A stretch of 64,000 bases of DNA, taken from NCBI RefSeq assembly GCF_000355905.1, contig NZ_APLF01000002.1, forward strand, positions 62,001-126,000. Direction: 5' to 3'. The notes under the pieces are model-generated. The model did not search any database. It worked only from the letters and a program-made list of their open reading frames with translations, and was not told the origin of the DNA. A program made the translations under genes and the position numbers. Numbering within the stretch: position 1 is the stretch's first letter; each line of letters starts with the position of its first letter. This DNA is from Psychroflexus gondwanensis ACAM 44. GTDB taxonomy: Bacteria > Bacteroidota > Bacteroidia > Flavobacteriales > Flavobacteriaceae. This document shows positions 36,903-46,372 of the stretch, piece after piece.

Positions 36903-38195
36903 ATGAATTTTTATTCACTTAACCAACAAGCACCAGAAGTAAGTTTTAAAGAAGCAGTCATCAAAGGACTAGCTTCAGATAAAGGCTTATATTTTCCAAC
37001 CTCAATAAAACCCTTGCCAGATTCATTTTTCAAATCCATAGGTGATTTATCTTATGAAGAGATTGCTTTTGAAGCTATTCAGCAATTCGTTGCACCAGAA
37101 ATTTCAAATGATGAATTAAAACGAATTATTTCTGAAACTCTTTGTTTCGATTTCCCCGTAGTTACTTTAAATAAAAATATATCTTCTCTAGAGTTATTTC
37201 ATGGTCCAACCATGGCTTTTAAAGATGTTGGCGCAAGGTTTATGTCCAGATGTCTTCGGCTTTTTCATTCTGAACAAAAAAATGATATAACGGTTTTGGT
37301 GGCTACCTCTGGTGATACTGGAGGAGCAGTTGCTAATGGTTTTATTGGAGTCGAAGGGGTTAAGGTCGTCATACTTTACCCAAAGGGTAAAGTGAGTAAA
37401 GTACAAGAAAAACAACTCACTACTTTGGGACAAAATATTACAGCACTGGAAGTCGATGGTTTTTTTGATGATTGTCAGGATATGGTAAAGAAAGCATTTT
37501 TAGATCATCAAATCACAGATCACATTCAACTCACTTCGGCTAATTCCATCAACGTGGCGCGTTGGTTGCCTCAGATGTTCTACTTTTTCTTTGCTTACAA
37601 ACAGCTTTATAAAAATCATAAAAAAATTGTCTTTTCTGTACCTAGCGGTAATTTTGGAAATATTTGTGCTGGATTTATGGCGCAAAAATTAGGCTTGCCT
37701 ATTCATCATTTTATTGCTGCCAACAACAGTAATCAAGTTGTTACAAACTACTTAGAAACCGAAAATTACCAGCCAAAACCTACAGTACCAACCATTAGTA
37801 ATGCTATGGATGTTGGTAATCCTAGTAATTTTATTAGAATTCAGGAACTATTCAAAAACGAGTTTAGCAATCTCAAGGCCCACTTGTCTTCGAGTAGCTT
37901 TTCAGATGGCTCTACTATAGAAGGGATCAAAGAGCTTTATAAAGAGTATAACTATATAGCAGATCCACATGGAGCTATTGGTTTTTTAGCTGCAAAAGAG
38001 TATCAACAAAAACATCCTGATACCCACTGTGTGTTTTTAGAGACCGCTCATCCTAGCAAATTTTTGGAGACTGTAGAAAAAGCTATTCAAACGAAAGTAG
38101 AGTTACCACAACAAATAAAAGCTGTGATTGACAAAGAGAAAAAGTCCATCCAAATCTCTACTTACGATGAACTCAAATCGATTTTACTCAACTAA
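36903..38195 (+). CDS. thrC: Threonine synthase
   Basis: 430 residues. Features are the N-terminal YSLNQQAPEVSFKEAVIKGLASDKGLYFP, the PLP lysine in FHGPTMAFKDVGARFM, VATSGDTGGAVANGF and SVPSGNFGNICAG. It converts O-phosphohomoserine to threonine with PLP and completes thrABC. Threonine made here feeds IlvA in the operon just downstream. Its stop codon lies inside the terminator hairpin that follows. Confidence 0.96.
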   Translation: MNFYSLNQQAPEVSFKEAVIKGLASDKGLYFPTSIKPLPDSFFKSIGDLSYEEIAFEAIQQFVAPEISNDELKRIISETLCFDFPVVTLNKNISSLELFHGPTMAFKDVGARFMSRCLRLFHSEQKNDITVLVATSGDTGGAVANGFIGVEGVKVVILYPKGKVSKVQEKQLTTLGQNITALEVDGFFDDCQDMVKKAFLDHQITDHIQLTSANSINVARWLPQMFYFFFAYKQLYKNHKKIVFSVPSGNFGNICAGFMAQKLGLPIHHFIAANNSNQVVTNYLETENYQPKPTVPTISNAMDVGNPSNFIRIQELFKNEFSNLKAHLSSSSFSDGSTIEGIKELYKEYNYIADPHGAIGFLAAKEYQQKHPDTHCVFLETAHPSKFLETVEKAIQTKVELPQQIKAVIDKEKKSIQISTYDELKSILLN

Positions 38196-38211
38196 AGGAG
38201 TTGAGTTTTTT
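38186..38211 (+). terminator. Intrinsic terminator of thrABC, overlapping the thrC stop
   Basis: Stem ACTCAACT / AGTTGAGT (38186-38193 and 38199-38206), loop AAAGG, then T6. The first base of the thrC stop codon (38193-38195) is in the left arm. Confidence 0.88.
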
Positions 38212-38530
38212 GCAGATTATATTTTCTTCTGAATTTACCCCTGATACGATTAATGATGCACTACTTATGTTAATCATTTAGTTCACATTTTCCAATAACT
38301 CGGCTAGTCGATAGCACTGAAGTTTGAGAGAATACAAATAACATAGTGTCTATTTATGAACAGCATTTAATGCCTGTAGAAGGAGTTTTCTACCCCGCTT
38401 CAAAAGCTATGAAATCACTTCAAAATCATATTCAGGGATAAATGATCTGGTTGTGTTCAAAAGAAATTTAAAAATATAAAGAGTTGAGTATTCCAATATG
38501 AATTAATTAAATGTCTGTATGTTAATGTTT

Positions 38531-38538
38531 TATGTTTG
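38531..38538 (+). promoter_or_regulatory. Predicted -7 box of the ilv operon
   Basis: TATGTTTG fits TAnnTTTG exactly, about 95 bases before the ilvD ATG, predicting a leader of roughly 88 bases. No TTG element is seen at 17-23 bases upstream. The remaining part of the 421-base gap after the thrC terminator holds only very short ORFs and a small GTAGAA/TTCTAC hairpin near 38377-38392. Confidence 0.45.
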
Positions 38539-38566
38539 TTTCTTGGTGATTGAATTTAACAAACAC

Positions 38567-38624
38567 TTTCATTTTAAAAGAGTCATCATCTCTTAAAAAT
38601 TTAAATTCGATTTTTAAAATGAAA
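38567..38624 (+). promoter_or_regulatory. 13-bp inverted repeat in the ilvD leader
   Basis: Left arm 38567-38579 (TTTCATTTTAAAA) and right arm 38612-38624 (TTTTAAAATGAAA) are perfectly complementary. Within the loop are a small alternative stem GAG/CTC (extending to AAGAG/CTCTT) and AAAAAT/ATTTTT. The right arm ends 8 bases before the ilvD ATG, so folding could occlude the ribosome-binding region. This is a candidate cis-regulatory RNA; no terminator-type U-run follows. Confidence 0.45.
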
Positions 38625-38632
38625 CAGGCACA

Positions 38633-40309
38633 ATGGAACTAAATAAATATAGCAAAACTGTTACTCAAGATCCTACTCAACCAGCTGCTCAAGCTATGCT
38701 GCATGCTATAGGTTTAACCAAAGAAGATTTTTTTAAGCCTATCATAGGTATTGCTAGTACTGGATACGAAGGGAATCCTTGTAATATGCATCTAAATGAT
38801 CTCGCTAAACTTGCTAAACAGGGGACAGCAAATGAAGACATTATAGGTTTAATATTTAATACCATAGGGGTGAGTGATGGAATTTCTATGGGCACACCAG
38901 GAATGCGCTACTCTCTACCTTCCAGGGATATCATCGCAGACTCTATGGAAACTGTTGTTCAAGCTATGAGTTATGATGGTTTAATTACTGTCGTAGGCTG
39001 CGATAAAAACATGCCCGGTGCCTTAATAGCTATGATTCGACTCAATAGACCTTGTATTATGATCTATGGAGGTACCATCGATTCTGGTTGTCATAATGGA
39101 AAAAAATTGGACGTGGTTTCCGCTTTTGAAGCCTGGGGAAGTAAAGTGGCTGGAACCATGCCAGAAGAGGAATACCAAAGCATTATAGAAAAAGCTTGTC
39201 CTGGTGCTGGTGCTTGTGGAGGGATGTACACCGCTAATACGATGGCCTCTTCTATAGAAGCTTTAGGAATGACTTTACCTTTTAATTCTTCGAATCCAGC
39301 ACTAAGTCCAGAAAAAAAACAAGAGTCTATTAAAGCAGGTGAAGCTATGAGAGTTTTATTGGAAAAAGACATCAAACCTTCAGATATAATTACAAGAAAA
39401 TCTTTAGAAAACGCTATACGGTTAATTACAATTTTGGGAGGATCTACAAATGCTGTTTTACATTTTCTAGCTATTGCTAGAGCCGCCGAAATTGATTTCA
39501 CTTTAAGTGACTTTCAAGCTATTAGTGATAATACTCCTTTTTTAGCAGACATAAAACCTAGTGGTAAGTACCTCATGGAAGATTTACACGAGGTAGGTGG
39601 AATTCCAGCAGTTTTAAAATATTTACTTAAAAAAGGACTTCTTCATGGGGATTGCTTAACCGTCACAGGAAAAACTTTGGCAGAAAATTTACTAGATGAA
39701 GAGGATCTTACAGCAGGTCAGCAGGTCATAAAATCAATAGAAAGCCCCATTAAGATTTCAGGACATCTAAGAATGCTCTTCGGGAATTTAGCTGAAGATG
39801 GCAGCGTTGCTAAAATCACAGGGAAAGAAGGTTTAAAATTTCGAGGTAAGGCAAAAGTTTTTGAAGGTGAATACAAGGCTAATGATGGAATTAGAGATGG
39901 AAAAGTTCAAAAAGGAGATGTAGTGGTTATTCGTTATGAAGGCCCTAAGGGAGGTCCAGGCATGCCAGAAATGTTGAAACCTACTGCTGCAATAATGGGA
40001 GCAGGCCTAGGCAAAGATGTCGCTTTGATTACCGATGGAAGATTCTCTGGAGGAACTCATGGTTTCGTAGTTGGGCATATCACTCCAGAAGCTCAAGAAG
40101 GCGGTACAATTGCCCTTGTTGAAGAAGGGGATTATATCACTATTGATGCCGAAACAAACAGTATCAATTTAGAGGTATCTGATGAGGAACTCACTAAAAG
40201 GAAAAAAAATTGGAAGGCACCAGATTTAAAATTCAAACGAGGTGTTCTTTATAAATATGCAAGAATGGTCAATTCTGCATCAAAAGGTTGCGTGACAGAC
40301 GAATTTTAA
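38633..40309 (+). CDS. ilvD: Dihydroxy-acid dehydratase
   Basis: 558 residues. Iron-sulfur cysteines occur in [26 protein letters not shown] and [31 protein letters not shown] and [21 protein letters not shown] are the C-terminal signatures. It dehydrates dihydroxy-isovalerate and dihydroxy-methylvalerate to the keto acids of valine and isoleucine. It is first in ilvD-ilvB-ilvN-ilvC-ilvA, with 33 bases to ilvB, and has its own promoter and structured leader. Confidence 0.97.
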   Translation: MELNKYSKTVTQDPTQPAAQAMLHAIGLTKEDFFKPIIGIASTGYEGNPCNMHLNDLAKLAKQGTANEDIIGLIFNTIGVSDGISMGTPGMRYSLPSRDIIADSMETVVQAMSYDGLITVVGCDKNMPGALIAMIRLNRPCIMIYGGTIDSGCHNGKKLDVVSAFEAWGSKVAGTMPEEEYQSIIEKACPGAGACGGMYTANTMASSIEALGMTLPFNSSNPALSPEKKQESIKAGEAMRVLLEKDIKPSDIITRKSLENAIRLITILGGSTNAVLHFLAIARAAEIDFTLSDFQAISDNTPFLADIKPSGKYLMEDLHEVGGIPAVLKYLLKKGLLHGDCLTVTGKTLAENLLDEEDLTAGQQVIKSIESPIKISGHLRMLFGNLAEDGSVAKITGKEGLKFRGKAKVFEGEYKANDGIRDGKVQKGDVVVIRYEGPKGGPGMPEMLKPTAAIMGAGLGKDVALITDGRFSGGTHGFVVGHITPEAQEGGTIALVEEGDYITIDAETNSINLEVSDEELTKRKKNWKAPDLKFKRGVLYKYARMVNSASKGCVTDEF

Positions 40310-40342
40310 GAATAGTAAAAGAAGAAGAAAAAATCGGCAAGG

Positions 40343-42076
40343 ATGGAAGAAAGCTATACCGTTGAAAAAAACGAAAAAGTAATCACTAAAGAAAGGATTT
40401 CTGGTAGTGAGGCATTGATGAAATGTTTGATGGCAGAAGGAGTTGATACGTTATATGGTTATCCTGGCGGTGCTATAATGCCTGTTTATGATCAACTTTA
40501 CAAATATCAAGATCGAATTCACCATGTCATGGCTCGCCACGAACAAGGAGCGACTCATGCTGCTCAAGGCTATTCCAGAATTTCTGGTAAAGTAGGAGTA
40601 GTCATAGCAACATCAGGCCCAGGAGCGACAAATTTGGTAACTGGTATTGCAGATGCTCAAATAGATTCTACTCCTTTGGTTTGCATTACGGGTCAAGTGT
40701 CTTCTCACTTATTAGGAAGTGATGCTTTTCAAGAAACAGATATTATAGGGATTTCTACACCTGTTACCAAATGGAATCACCAAATCACAAAAGCTGAGGA
40801 TATCCCTAAAGTTCTTGCTAAAGCTTTTTTCATTGCTAAAAGCGGAAGACCAGGTCCTGTTTTAATCGATATCACTAAAGATGCTCAGTTTGAAGAGTTT
40901 GATTTTTCTTATCAAAAATGTATAGGTATACGAAGTTATAAGCCTGTTCCTGTTGTGAATAAAAAACAAATTGAAGTAGCGGCAGCACTAATAAATTCTG
41001 CAAAGCAGCCGCTTATTGTCTGGGGTCAAGGGGTTATTTTGAGTAAAGCTGAAGACATTTTTAAAGCCATAGTTGAAAAATCAGGTATTCCAGCAGCTTG
41101 GACTATCCTAGGAGCTTCCGCCTTGCCTACTTCTCATCCCTTGAATGTTGGTATGGTTGGAATGCATGGTAATTATGCTCCCAATATGCTCACAAACGAA
41201 TGTGATGTTCTTATTGCTATTGGCATGAGATTCGATGATAGAGTCACTGGAAATTTGGATTCTTATGCCAAACAAGCCAAAGTCATTCATTTTGAAATTG
41301 ATCCTGCTGAAATCGATAAAAACGTTACTGTAGATATTGCAATTCTTGGCGATGCTAAGGATAGTTTGACTCAGTTGTTACCTTATTTGGAAGATAAAAC
41401 CTATCCCGATTGGCATCAGAAATTCAAAGATTTATATGCTATTGAATATGATAAAGTTATCAAGAATGATCTTCATCCTACAAAAGAAGGTCTTACTATG
41501 GGTGAAGTTATTAATCAGATCAATCTCGAGACAAAAGGTAATGCTGCTATTGTAAGTGATGTAGGGCAACATCAAATGATTGCTTGCCGATATACAAACT
41601 TTAATATTACAAAAAGTAATATTACTTCCGGGGGATTAGGAACTATGGGTTTTGCTCTTCCAGCTGCCATTGGAGCTAAAATGGCTGCACCAGAGCGCGA
41701 TGTCATTGCAATTATTGGTGATGGAGGTTATCAAATGACTATTCAAGAATTAGGAACTGTGTTTCAACAGAGAATACCCCTAAAAATAGTGGTCTTGAAC
41801 AATGAGTTTTTGGGTATGGTAAGGCAATGGCAACAGTTGTTTTTTGACAAACGATATGCCTCTACAGAAATGACAAATCCAGACTTCGTAGCTATTGCTA
41901 AAGGGTATTATATAGATGCTCAAAAAGTGACAAAGCGGTCAGAATTAAAATTGGCTGTTCAAGAAATGATGGCAAGTGATGGTCCTTACTTCTTGGAAGT
42001 TTGTGTTGAAAAAGAAGGTAATGTATTTCCAATGATACCCTCAGGAGCGAGTGTTTCAGAAATAAGATTAGAATAA
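40343..42076 (+). CDS. ilvB: Acetolactate synthase large (catalytic) subunit
   Basis: 577 residues. ThDP enzyme with the catalytic Glu in YGYPGGAIMPVYDQL...RHEQGATHAAQGYSR, and the cofactor motif GDGGYQMTIQEL followed by VVLNNEFLGMVRQWQ. FAD-domain features are ASALPTSHPLNVGMVGMHG. It condenses pyruvate with pyruvate or 2-oxobutyrate. It is one base upstream of its regulatory subunit gene, consistent with stoichiometric translation. Confidence 0.96.
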   Translation: MEESYTVEKNEKVITKERISGSEALMKCLMAEGVDTLYGYPGGAIMPVYDQLYKYQDRIHHVMARHEQGATHAAQGYSRISGKVGVVIATSGPGATNLVTGIADAQIDSTPLVCITGQVSSHLLGSDAFQETDIIGISTPVTKWNHQITKAEDIPKVLAKAFFIAKSGRPGPVLIDITKDAQFEEFDFSYQKCIGIRSYKPVPVVNKKQIEVAAALINSAKQPLIVWGQGVILSKAEDIFKAIVEKSGIPAAWTILGASALPTSHPLNVGMVGMHGNYAPNMLTNECDVLIAIGMRFDDRVTGNLDSYAKQAKVIHFEIDPAEIDKNVTVDIAILGDAKDSLTQLLPYLEDKTYPDWHQKFKDLYAIEYDKVIKNDLHPTKEGLTMGEVINQINLETKGNAAIVSDVGQHQMIACRYTNFNITKSNITSGGLGTMGFALPAAIGAKMAAPERDVIAIIGDGGYQMTIQELGTVFQQRIPLKIVVLNNEFLGMVRQWQQLFFDKRYASTEMTNPDFVAIAKGYYIDAQKVTKRSELKLAVQEMMASDGPYFLEVCVEKEGNVFPMIPSGASVSEIRLE

Positions 42077-42077
42077 T

Positions 42078-42599
42078 ATGTGCGAAAATAAAATTTATAC
42101 CGTTTCGATTTACTCCGAAAATAACATCGGATTGCTAAATAGAATATCCGCTATTTTTCAACGAAGACACATCAATATTGAAAGTATTAATACGTCGTCT
42201 TCTGAAATTGAAGATATTGCAAAATGGACTATTGTTGTAGAATTGTCCGAAGATCGAATGAAGAAGATCATTGGACAAATAGAAAAACAAGTAGAAGTGA
42301 TTAAGGCTTACTATCATAAAGAAGATGAGATCATTTACCAAGAATCGTGTTTGTTCAAAATAAAATCAGAATTGCTTTTTGAAGAACGACAAATTCAAAA
42401 CATCATCAAAGACAGCAATGCTAGTATAGTCCACGTAAACCGAGAGTTTTTTGTTTTAGAAAAATCGGGGAGAACAGAGGATATCGAATTATTTCATAGA
42501 GAATTAAAAGCCTTTGGAATCATGCAATTTACTCGATCTGGACGCATAGCGGTAACCAAAGATGAAATGGAAATAAGTAAAATGCTTAGAGCATTCTAA
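42078..42599 (+). CDS. ilvN: Acetolactate synthase small (regulatory) subunit
   Basis: 173 residues. The N-terminal ACT domain reads [34 protein letters not shown]; the C-terminal half (residues about 80-170) is the second ALS_ss domain, ending [23 protein letters not shown]. It binds valine and confers feedback sensitivity on IlvB. It starts one base after the ilvB stop. Gene nomenclature could equally be ilvH. Confidence 0.93.
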   Translation: MCENKIYTVSIYSENNIGLLNRISAIFQRRHINIESINTSSSEIEDIAKWTIVVELSEDRMKKIIGQIEKQVEVIKAYYHKEDEIIYQESCLFKIKSELLFEERQIQNIIKDSNASIVHVNREFFVLEKSGRTEDIELFHRELKAFGIMQFTRSGRIAVTKDEMEISKMLRAF

Positions 42600-42616
42600 A
42601 ATTAAAACATAGTAAA

Positions 42617-44113
42617 ATGGCAAATTATTTTAACACACTTACCTTAAGACAACAACTCAAACAGTTGGGTAAATGCAGGTTTATGGAATCTTCTGAGTTT
42701 GAAGGTGGAGTAAAAGTCCTAAAAGGTAAGAAAATTGTTATCGTTGGTTGTGGAGCTCAAGGCTTAAATCAAGGTCTTAACATGAGGGATTCTGGTCTTG
42801 ATATTTCTTATGCTTTAAGACAAGCGGCTATTGATGAGGAGAGAGATTCTTTCAAAAATGCGAAGTCTAACGATTTTAAGGTGGGAACTTATCAAGAATT
42901 GATCCCTGATGCAGATTTGATTTTGAATTTAACTCCAGATAAACAACATACCCATGTGATTAAAAGTATTATGTCTCTGATGAAGAAAGGGTCAACTTTA
43001 AGTTATTCTCATGGGTTTAATATTGTGGAAGAAGGAATGGACATAAGAAAGGACATCACAGTGATCATGGTCGCTCCAAAATGTCCTGGAACAGAAGTTA
43101 GAGAAGAGTACAAAAGAGGTTTTGGAGTTCCCACTCTCATAGCAGTTCATCCTGAAAACGATCCTGGGCAGAAAGGTTGGGAACAAGCAAAAGCCTATGC
43201 AGTAGCCACTGGCGGACATAGAGCTGGTGTTCTAGAATCTTCATTTATTGCTGAGGTGAAAAGTGATTTGATGGGAGAACAAACCATTCTTTGTGGAGTG
43301 TTACAAACTGGTGCTATTTTATCTTTCGACAAAATGATAGATGAAGGCATAGACCCAAGCTATGCAGTAAAATTAATTCAATACGGATGGGAAACCATTA
43401 CCGAAGCTCTTAAGCATGGGGGGGTAACCAATATGATGGATCGTCTTTCTAACTCGTCCAAGATAAAAGCTTTTGAACTTTCCGAAGAATTGAAAACTAT
43501 TCTAAGACCTTTATTTGAAAAACACATGGACGATATCATTTCTGGTCATTTTTCCAAAACTATGATGGAAGATTGGGCTAATGATGATGCTAATCTCTTA
43601 AAATGGAGAGCTGAAACAGGTGAAACTGCTTTCGAAAAAACAAAATTAACCGATGAACATATTAGTGAACAAGAGTATTTTGATAACGCTGTCCTTCTCG
43701 TTGCCTTCGCTAAATCTGGAATTGAATTAGCTTTTGAAACCATGGTAAGTGCTGGGATAATTGAAGATTCTGCCTATTACGAATCTTTACATGAGTTACC
43801 TTTAATAGCCAATACTATTGCAAGAAAAAAATTATTTGAAATGAATAGAGTTATCTCTGATACAGCAGAATATGGCTGTTATTTATTTAATCATGCCAGC
43901 AAACCCCTATTAGCCGATTTTATGGAGTCTGTAGATACTTCAGTTATTGGGCAGCCTTATCCTAATGCAGTCGAACTCGATAACATTAAATTAATAGAGG
44001 TAAATGCTGAGATAAGAAATCACCCTATCGAAAAGGTAGGTAAACGATTGAGAACAGCCATGATAGCCATGAAAGCACTCAAAACAGAACCTAAAGAAAA
44101 AGTGACTTTATAA
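42617..44113 (+). CDS. ilvC: Ketol-acid reductoisomerase, class II (long form)
   Basis: 498 residues, close to E. coli IlvC in length and sequence. The NADPH fold shows [20 protein letters not shown] and [15 protein letters not shown], followed by [10 protein letters not shown] and [20 protein letters not shown]. The duplicated knotted domains include [18 protein letters not shown] and [20 protein letters not shown]. Most bacteria carry the short class I enzyme (about 330 residues), so the long form is worth noting but is common in Bacteroidota. It reduces and isomerises acetohydroxy acids. It lies in the middle of the ilv operon. Confidence 0.97.
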   Translation: MANYFNTLTLRQQLKQLGKCRFMESSEFEGGVKVLKGKKIVIVGCGAQGLNQGLNMRDSGLDISYALRQAAIDEERDSFKNAKSNDFKVGTYQELIPDADLILNLTPDKQHTHVIKSIMSLMKKGSTLSYSHGFNIVEEGMDIRKDITVIMVAPKCPGTEVREEYKRGFGVPTLIAVHPENDPGQKGWEQAKAYAVATGGHRAGVLESSFIAEVKSDLMGEQTILCGVLQTGAILSFDKMIDEGIDPSYAVKLIQYGWETITEALKHGGVTNMMDRLSNSSKIKAFELSEELKTILRPLFEKHMDDIISGHFSKTMMEDWANDDANLLKWRAETGETAFEKTKLTDEHISEQEYFDNAVLLVAFAKSGIELAFETMVSAGIIEDSAYYESLHELPLIANTIARKKLFEMNRVISDTAEYGCYLFNHASKPLLADFMESVDTSVIGQPYPNAVELDNIKLIEVNAEIRNHPIEKVGKRLRTAMIAMKALKTEPKEKVTL

Positions 44114-44114
44114 A

Positions 44115-45380
44115 ATGGAAGTAGAAACCACTTATTTTCCAAAACTTGAGGATGTGATAAAAGCATCCGAAAATCTTAAAGGGGTTGCCGTTGTTACTCC
44201 TCTAAGCCATAATTTGAGGTACTCAAAACAATACAATTCCAATGTTTTTTTCAAAAGAGAGGATTTACAACAAGTTCGTTCCTATAAAATAAGAGGAGCT
44301 TACAATAAAATGTCTTCACTTTCAGAAGATGAAATAAAAAACGGGATTGTTTGCGCTAGTGCTGGAAATCATGCCCAAGGTGTTGCCATCTCTTGTAAAG
44401 TCTTAAAGATTAAAGGAACAATTTTTATGCCTTGCCCAACACCTAATCAAAAAGTAGATCAGGTGGAAATGTTTGGGGAAGAATTTATAAATATCGTTCT
44501 AGTTGGAGATAGTTTTGATGATGCTTATCATGCAGCCATGACACAACGCGACAGATTAAACCAGACCTTCATACATCCGTTTAACGATCCAAAAGTCATT
44601 GAGGGACAAGCGACGGTTGGTCTTGAAATTATAAACCAATCTGAAGAAAAAACAATAGATTATGTGTTTCTTCCCGTTGGAGGCGGTGGATTAGCTTCAG
44701 GGCTTTCCTCTGTTTTTAAACATTTATCTCCATCTACCAAAATAATTGGGGTAGAGCCTAAAGGTGCTCCCTCCATGTCAAATTCTATAAAGAATGATAA
44801 AAATATTGAACTGAATACGATAGAAAGCTTTGTAGACGGAGCGGCTGTAAAACGTGTAGGTGATTTGACCTTTTCTATTGCCAAGCAAAACTTGCACGAT
44901 ATGATAACTGTAGATGAAGGTCATATTTGCCAGACTATATTAGATTTATATAATAAAGAAGCGATTGTAGCCGAACCTGCAGCAGCTCTTAGCATTGCAG
45001 CTTTAGAGCATTATGCAGAAGAAATTCAAGGTAAAAATGTAGTCTGTATTATAAGTGGGAGTAACAACGATATTACGCGAACTGCTGAAATAAAAGAACG
45101 AGCTATGCTGTATGCTCAGTTAAAACACTATTTTATTGTCAAATTCCCTCAGAGGGCTGGAGCTTTGCGCCAGTTTGTTGCTGAAATTTTAGGGCCTGAT
45201 GACGATATTACTTACTTTCAATATACTAAAAAAACCAATAGAGAAAATGGTGCCGCAGTAGTAGGGTTAGAACTGAAATCGAAAGAAGACTTAGAACCGT
45301 TGGTAAAGCGTATGAAAGACAAAAAGTTTTATGGAGATTACTTAAACAATAAACCAGATTTGTTTCAATTTTTAGTTTAA
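44115..45380 (+). CDS. ilvA: Threonine ammonia-lyase (threonine dehydratase), biosynthetic
   Basis: 421 residues. The PLP lysine is in QVRSYKIRGAYNKM; SAGNHAQGVAISCK and the glycine loop LPVGGGGLASGL complete the active site. The C-terminal ~90 residues (YFIVKFPQRAGALRQFVAEILG) form one ACT-like regulatory domain, fitting the shorter class with allosteric control by isoleucine. It converts threonine to 2-oxobutyrate. It begins one base after the ilvC stop and is the last gene of the operon. No terminator is visible before the arginine leader. Confidence 0.95.
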   Translation: MEVETTYFPKLEDVIKASENLKGVAVVTPLSHNLRYSKQYNSNVFFKREDLQQVRSYKIRGAYNKMSSLSEDEIKNGIVCASAGNHAQGVAISCKVLKIKGTIFMPCPTPNQKVDQVEMFGEEFINIVLVGDSFDDAYHAAMTQRDRLNQTFIHPFNDPKVIEGQATVGLEIINQSEEKTIDYVFLPVGGGGLASGLSSVFKHLSPSTKIIGVEPKGAPSMSNSIKNDKNIELNTIESFVDGAAVKRVGDLTFSIAKQNLHDMITVDEGHICQTILDLYNKEAIVAEPAAALSIAALEHYAEEIQGKNVVCIISGSNNDITRTAEIKERAMLYAQLKHYFIVKFPQRAGALRQFVAEILGPDDDITYFQYTKKTNRENGAAVVGLELKSKEDLEPLVKRMKDKKFYGDYLNNKPDLFQFLV

Positions 45381-45413
45381 CGCTAATAATTGGAATAAAT
45401 ATTTGATCTTTAA

Positions 45414-45443
45414 TTGGTTATATGAATAATAATTTTATATTTG
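45414..45443 (+). promoter_or_regulatory. Promoter of the arginine operon
   Basis: TTG at 45414-45416, 19 bases, then TATATTTG at 45436-45443. Both elements and spacing match the Bacteroidota TTG/TAnnTTTG consensus, the best match in the window. Transcription should start near 45447, giving a leader of about 300 bases before the first arginine gene. Confidence 0.65.
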
Positions 45444-45447
45444 AAGT

Positions 45448-45513
45448 ATGAAATTACCCAAAAATAAAATTTTACCACACAATCTAATAATAGAAATTCT
45501 CCGCCGTAGCTAG
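45448..45513 (+). CDS. Candidate arginine leader peptide 1 (21 residues)
   Basis: ATG 45448 opens a 21-codon ORF ending EILRRS then TAG. The two adjacent Arg codons (CGC CGT, 45502-45507) sit directly before the end, where a leader peptide senses charged tRNA. A U-rich stretch (TAGTTTTTATC) follows. The predicted transcription start lies at or just before this ATG, so translation would have to be leaderless. Short ORFs arise by chance; support comes from the Arg pair, the position, and a second similar ORF downstream. Confidence 0.45.
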   Translation: MKLPKNKILPHNLIIEILRRS

Positions 45514-45566
45514 TTTTTATCTCTCCAAAGCTATAATTTCTTTTATTATAATTTTATTTTATCATT

Positions 45567-45659
45567 ATGTCTATTCACATCACATATAAAAATTCACTAA
45601 TTAGTTTTAAGACTGCTATTCCTACGATTAGTTCTTTTAATCTATTTCGTCGCCCCTAG
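45567..45659 (+). CDS. Candidate arginine leader peptide 2 (30 residues)
   Basis: ATG 45567 opens a 30-codon ORF ending NLFRRP then TAG at 45657-45659. Arg codons CGT CGC (45648-45653) and the stop overlap the left side of the GC-rich palindrome at 45652-45663, which is exactly where a stalled ribosome would change RNA folding. CGN codons are unusual in such an AT-rich leader. This is the stronger of the two leader candidates. It lies 89 bases before the first arginine gene. Confidence 0.55.
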   Translation: MSIHITYKNSLISFKTAIPTISSFNLFRRP

Positions 45660-45723
45660 GGGCTATTCTATTCTACAGAACTTAGATGTGTTCGGTTCTA
45701 CTTTTCAAACTCTAATTTTTTTT
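45652..45723 (+). promoter_or_regulatory. Structured end of the arginine leader (candidate attenuator)
   Basis: Palindrome GCCCCTAGGGGC (45652-45663), strikingly GC-rich against its surroundings, folds as a 4-bp stem with a CTAG loop. It is followed by AGAAC/GTTCT (45677-45681 with 45695-45699) or the alternative GAAC/GTTC. A T8 run lies about 15 bases further (45716-45723). The spacing is too long for a textbook intrinsic terminator, so the mechanism remains open. Confidence 0.4.
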
Positions 45724-45748
45724 CTTAATTTTTAAAACATCAATCACA

Positions 45749-46372
45749 ATGAGAATTCTTATTGCTGATAAGTCGCATAGTATTTATGCTGAAATTATTT
45801 GCCAAGCTATAGCTAAAGCTGCACAAATTAGGGGTACTGGTATCGCTAAGCGAGAGCCTGAATACATTAACGCCAAAATGAAAAAGGGTGATGCTGTTAT
45901 CGCTTTAGACGGAGATCAGTTTGCAGGCTTCTGTTACATTGAATCTTGGAGCCATGGTAAATTTGTAGCCAATTCAGGCTTAATTGTAGATCCCGATTAT
46001 CGAAATATTGGCTTGGCAAAACAGATTAAGCAGAAAATTTTTGATCAATCCAGAATTAAATTCCCAGACGCTAAAATATTTAGCATTACCACGGGATTAG
46101 CTGTTTTGAAAATGAATAGCGATTTGGGTTACAAACCTATGACCTTTTCTGAATTAACAGATGATCAGTCTTTTTGGAACGGTTGTCAAACCTGTAAAAA
46201 TTACGATATACTTCAACGAACAAATCAGAAAATGTGCTTGTGCACAGGAATGCTTTTTGACCCTAAAGCCAAACAAGAACCTAAAACAAAAAAATACCCA
46301 TTTGATAAAAAAATATGGAAGCGAATAAAAGAATTGAAACAGTCCGTTTTTCTAAAAAAAGATAAAAAATGA
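45749..46372 (+). CDS. GNAT acyltransferase, probable N-acylglutamate synthase of the arginine pathway
   Basis: 207 residues. GNAT acyl-CoA signature is in SGLIVDPDYRNIGLAKQIKQKIF (about 76-98). An unusual C-terminal cysteine cluster, Cys146-x2-Cys149 and Cys163-x-Cys165 (GCQTCKNYD...KMCLCTG), could bind a metal. No other gene here encodes the first step (acylation of glutamate), and ArgJ is absent, so by position it should make N-acetyl- or, given the argF' enzyme, N-succinylglutamate. From memory, GNAT genes at this site in Bacteroides have been given this role; I cannot verify that here. It overlaps argG by 4 bases. Confidence 0.8.
   Translation: MRILIADKSHSIYAEIICQAIAKAAQIRGTGIAKREPEYINAKMKKGDAVIALDGDQFAGFCYIESWSHGKFVANSGLIVDPDYRNIGLAKQIKQKIFDQSRIKFPDAKIFSITTGLAVLKMNSDLGYKPMTFSELTDDQSFWNGCQTCKNYDILQRTNQKMCLCTGMLFDPKAKQEPKTKKYPFDKKIWKRIKELKQSVFLKKDKK

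Noticed and set aside
38210-38282. Short ORF ending ALLMLII then stop, between thrC and ilvD, as a branched-chain leader peptide
   Set aside because: It starts only with TTG directly after the thrC terminator, lies upstream of the predicted ilv promoter at 38531, and the next 350 bases separate it from ilvD. The ILV-rich end may be chance.
38377-38392. GTAGAA/TTCTAC hairpin before ilvD as part of a riboswitch
   Set aside because: No known riboswitch core could be recognised around it, and it lies upstream of the predicted promoter.
38519-38596. 25-codon ORF with VII near its end, just upstream of ilvD, as a leader peptide
   Set aside because: The consensus -7 box 38531-38538 lies inside it, so the start codon would not be on the predicted transcript. 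Kept only as the explanation to beat for the inverted repeat.
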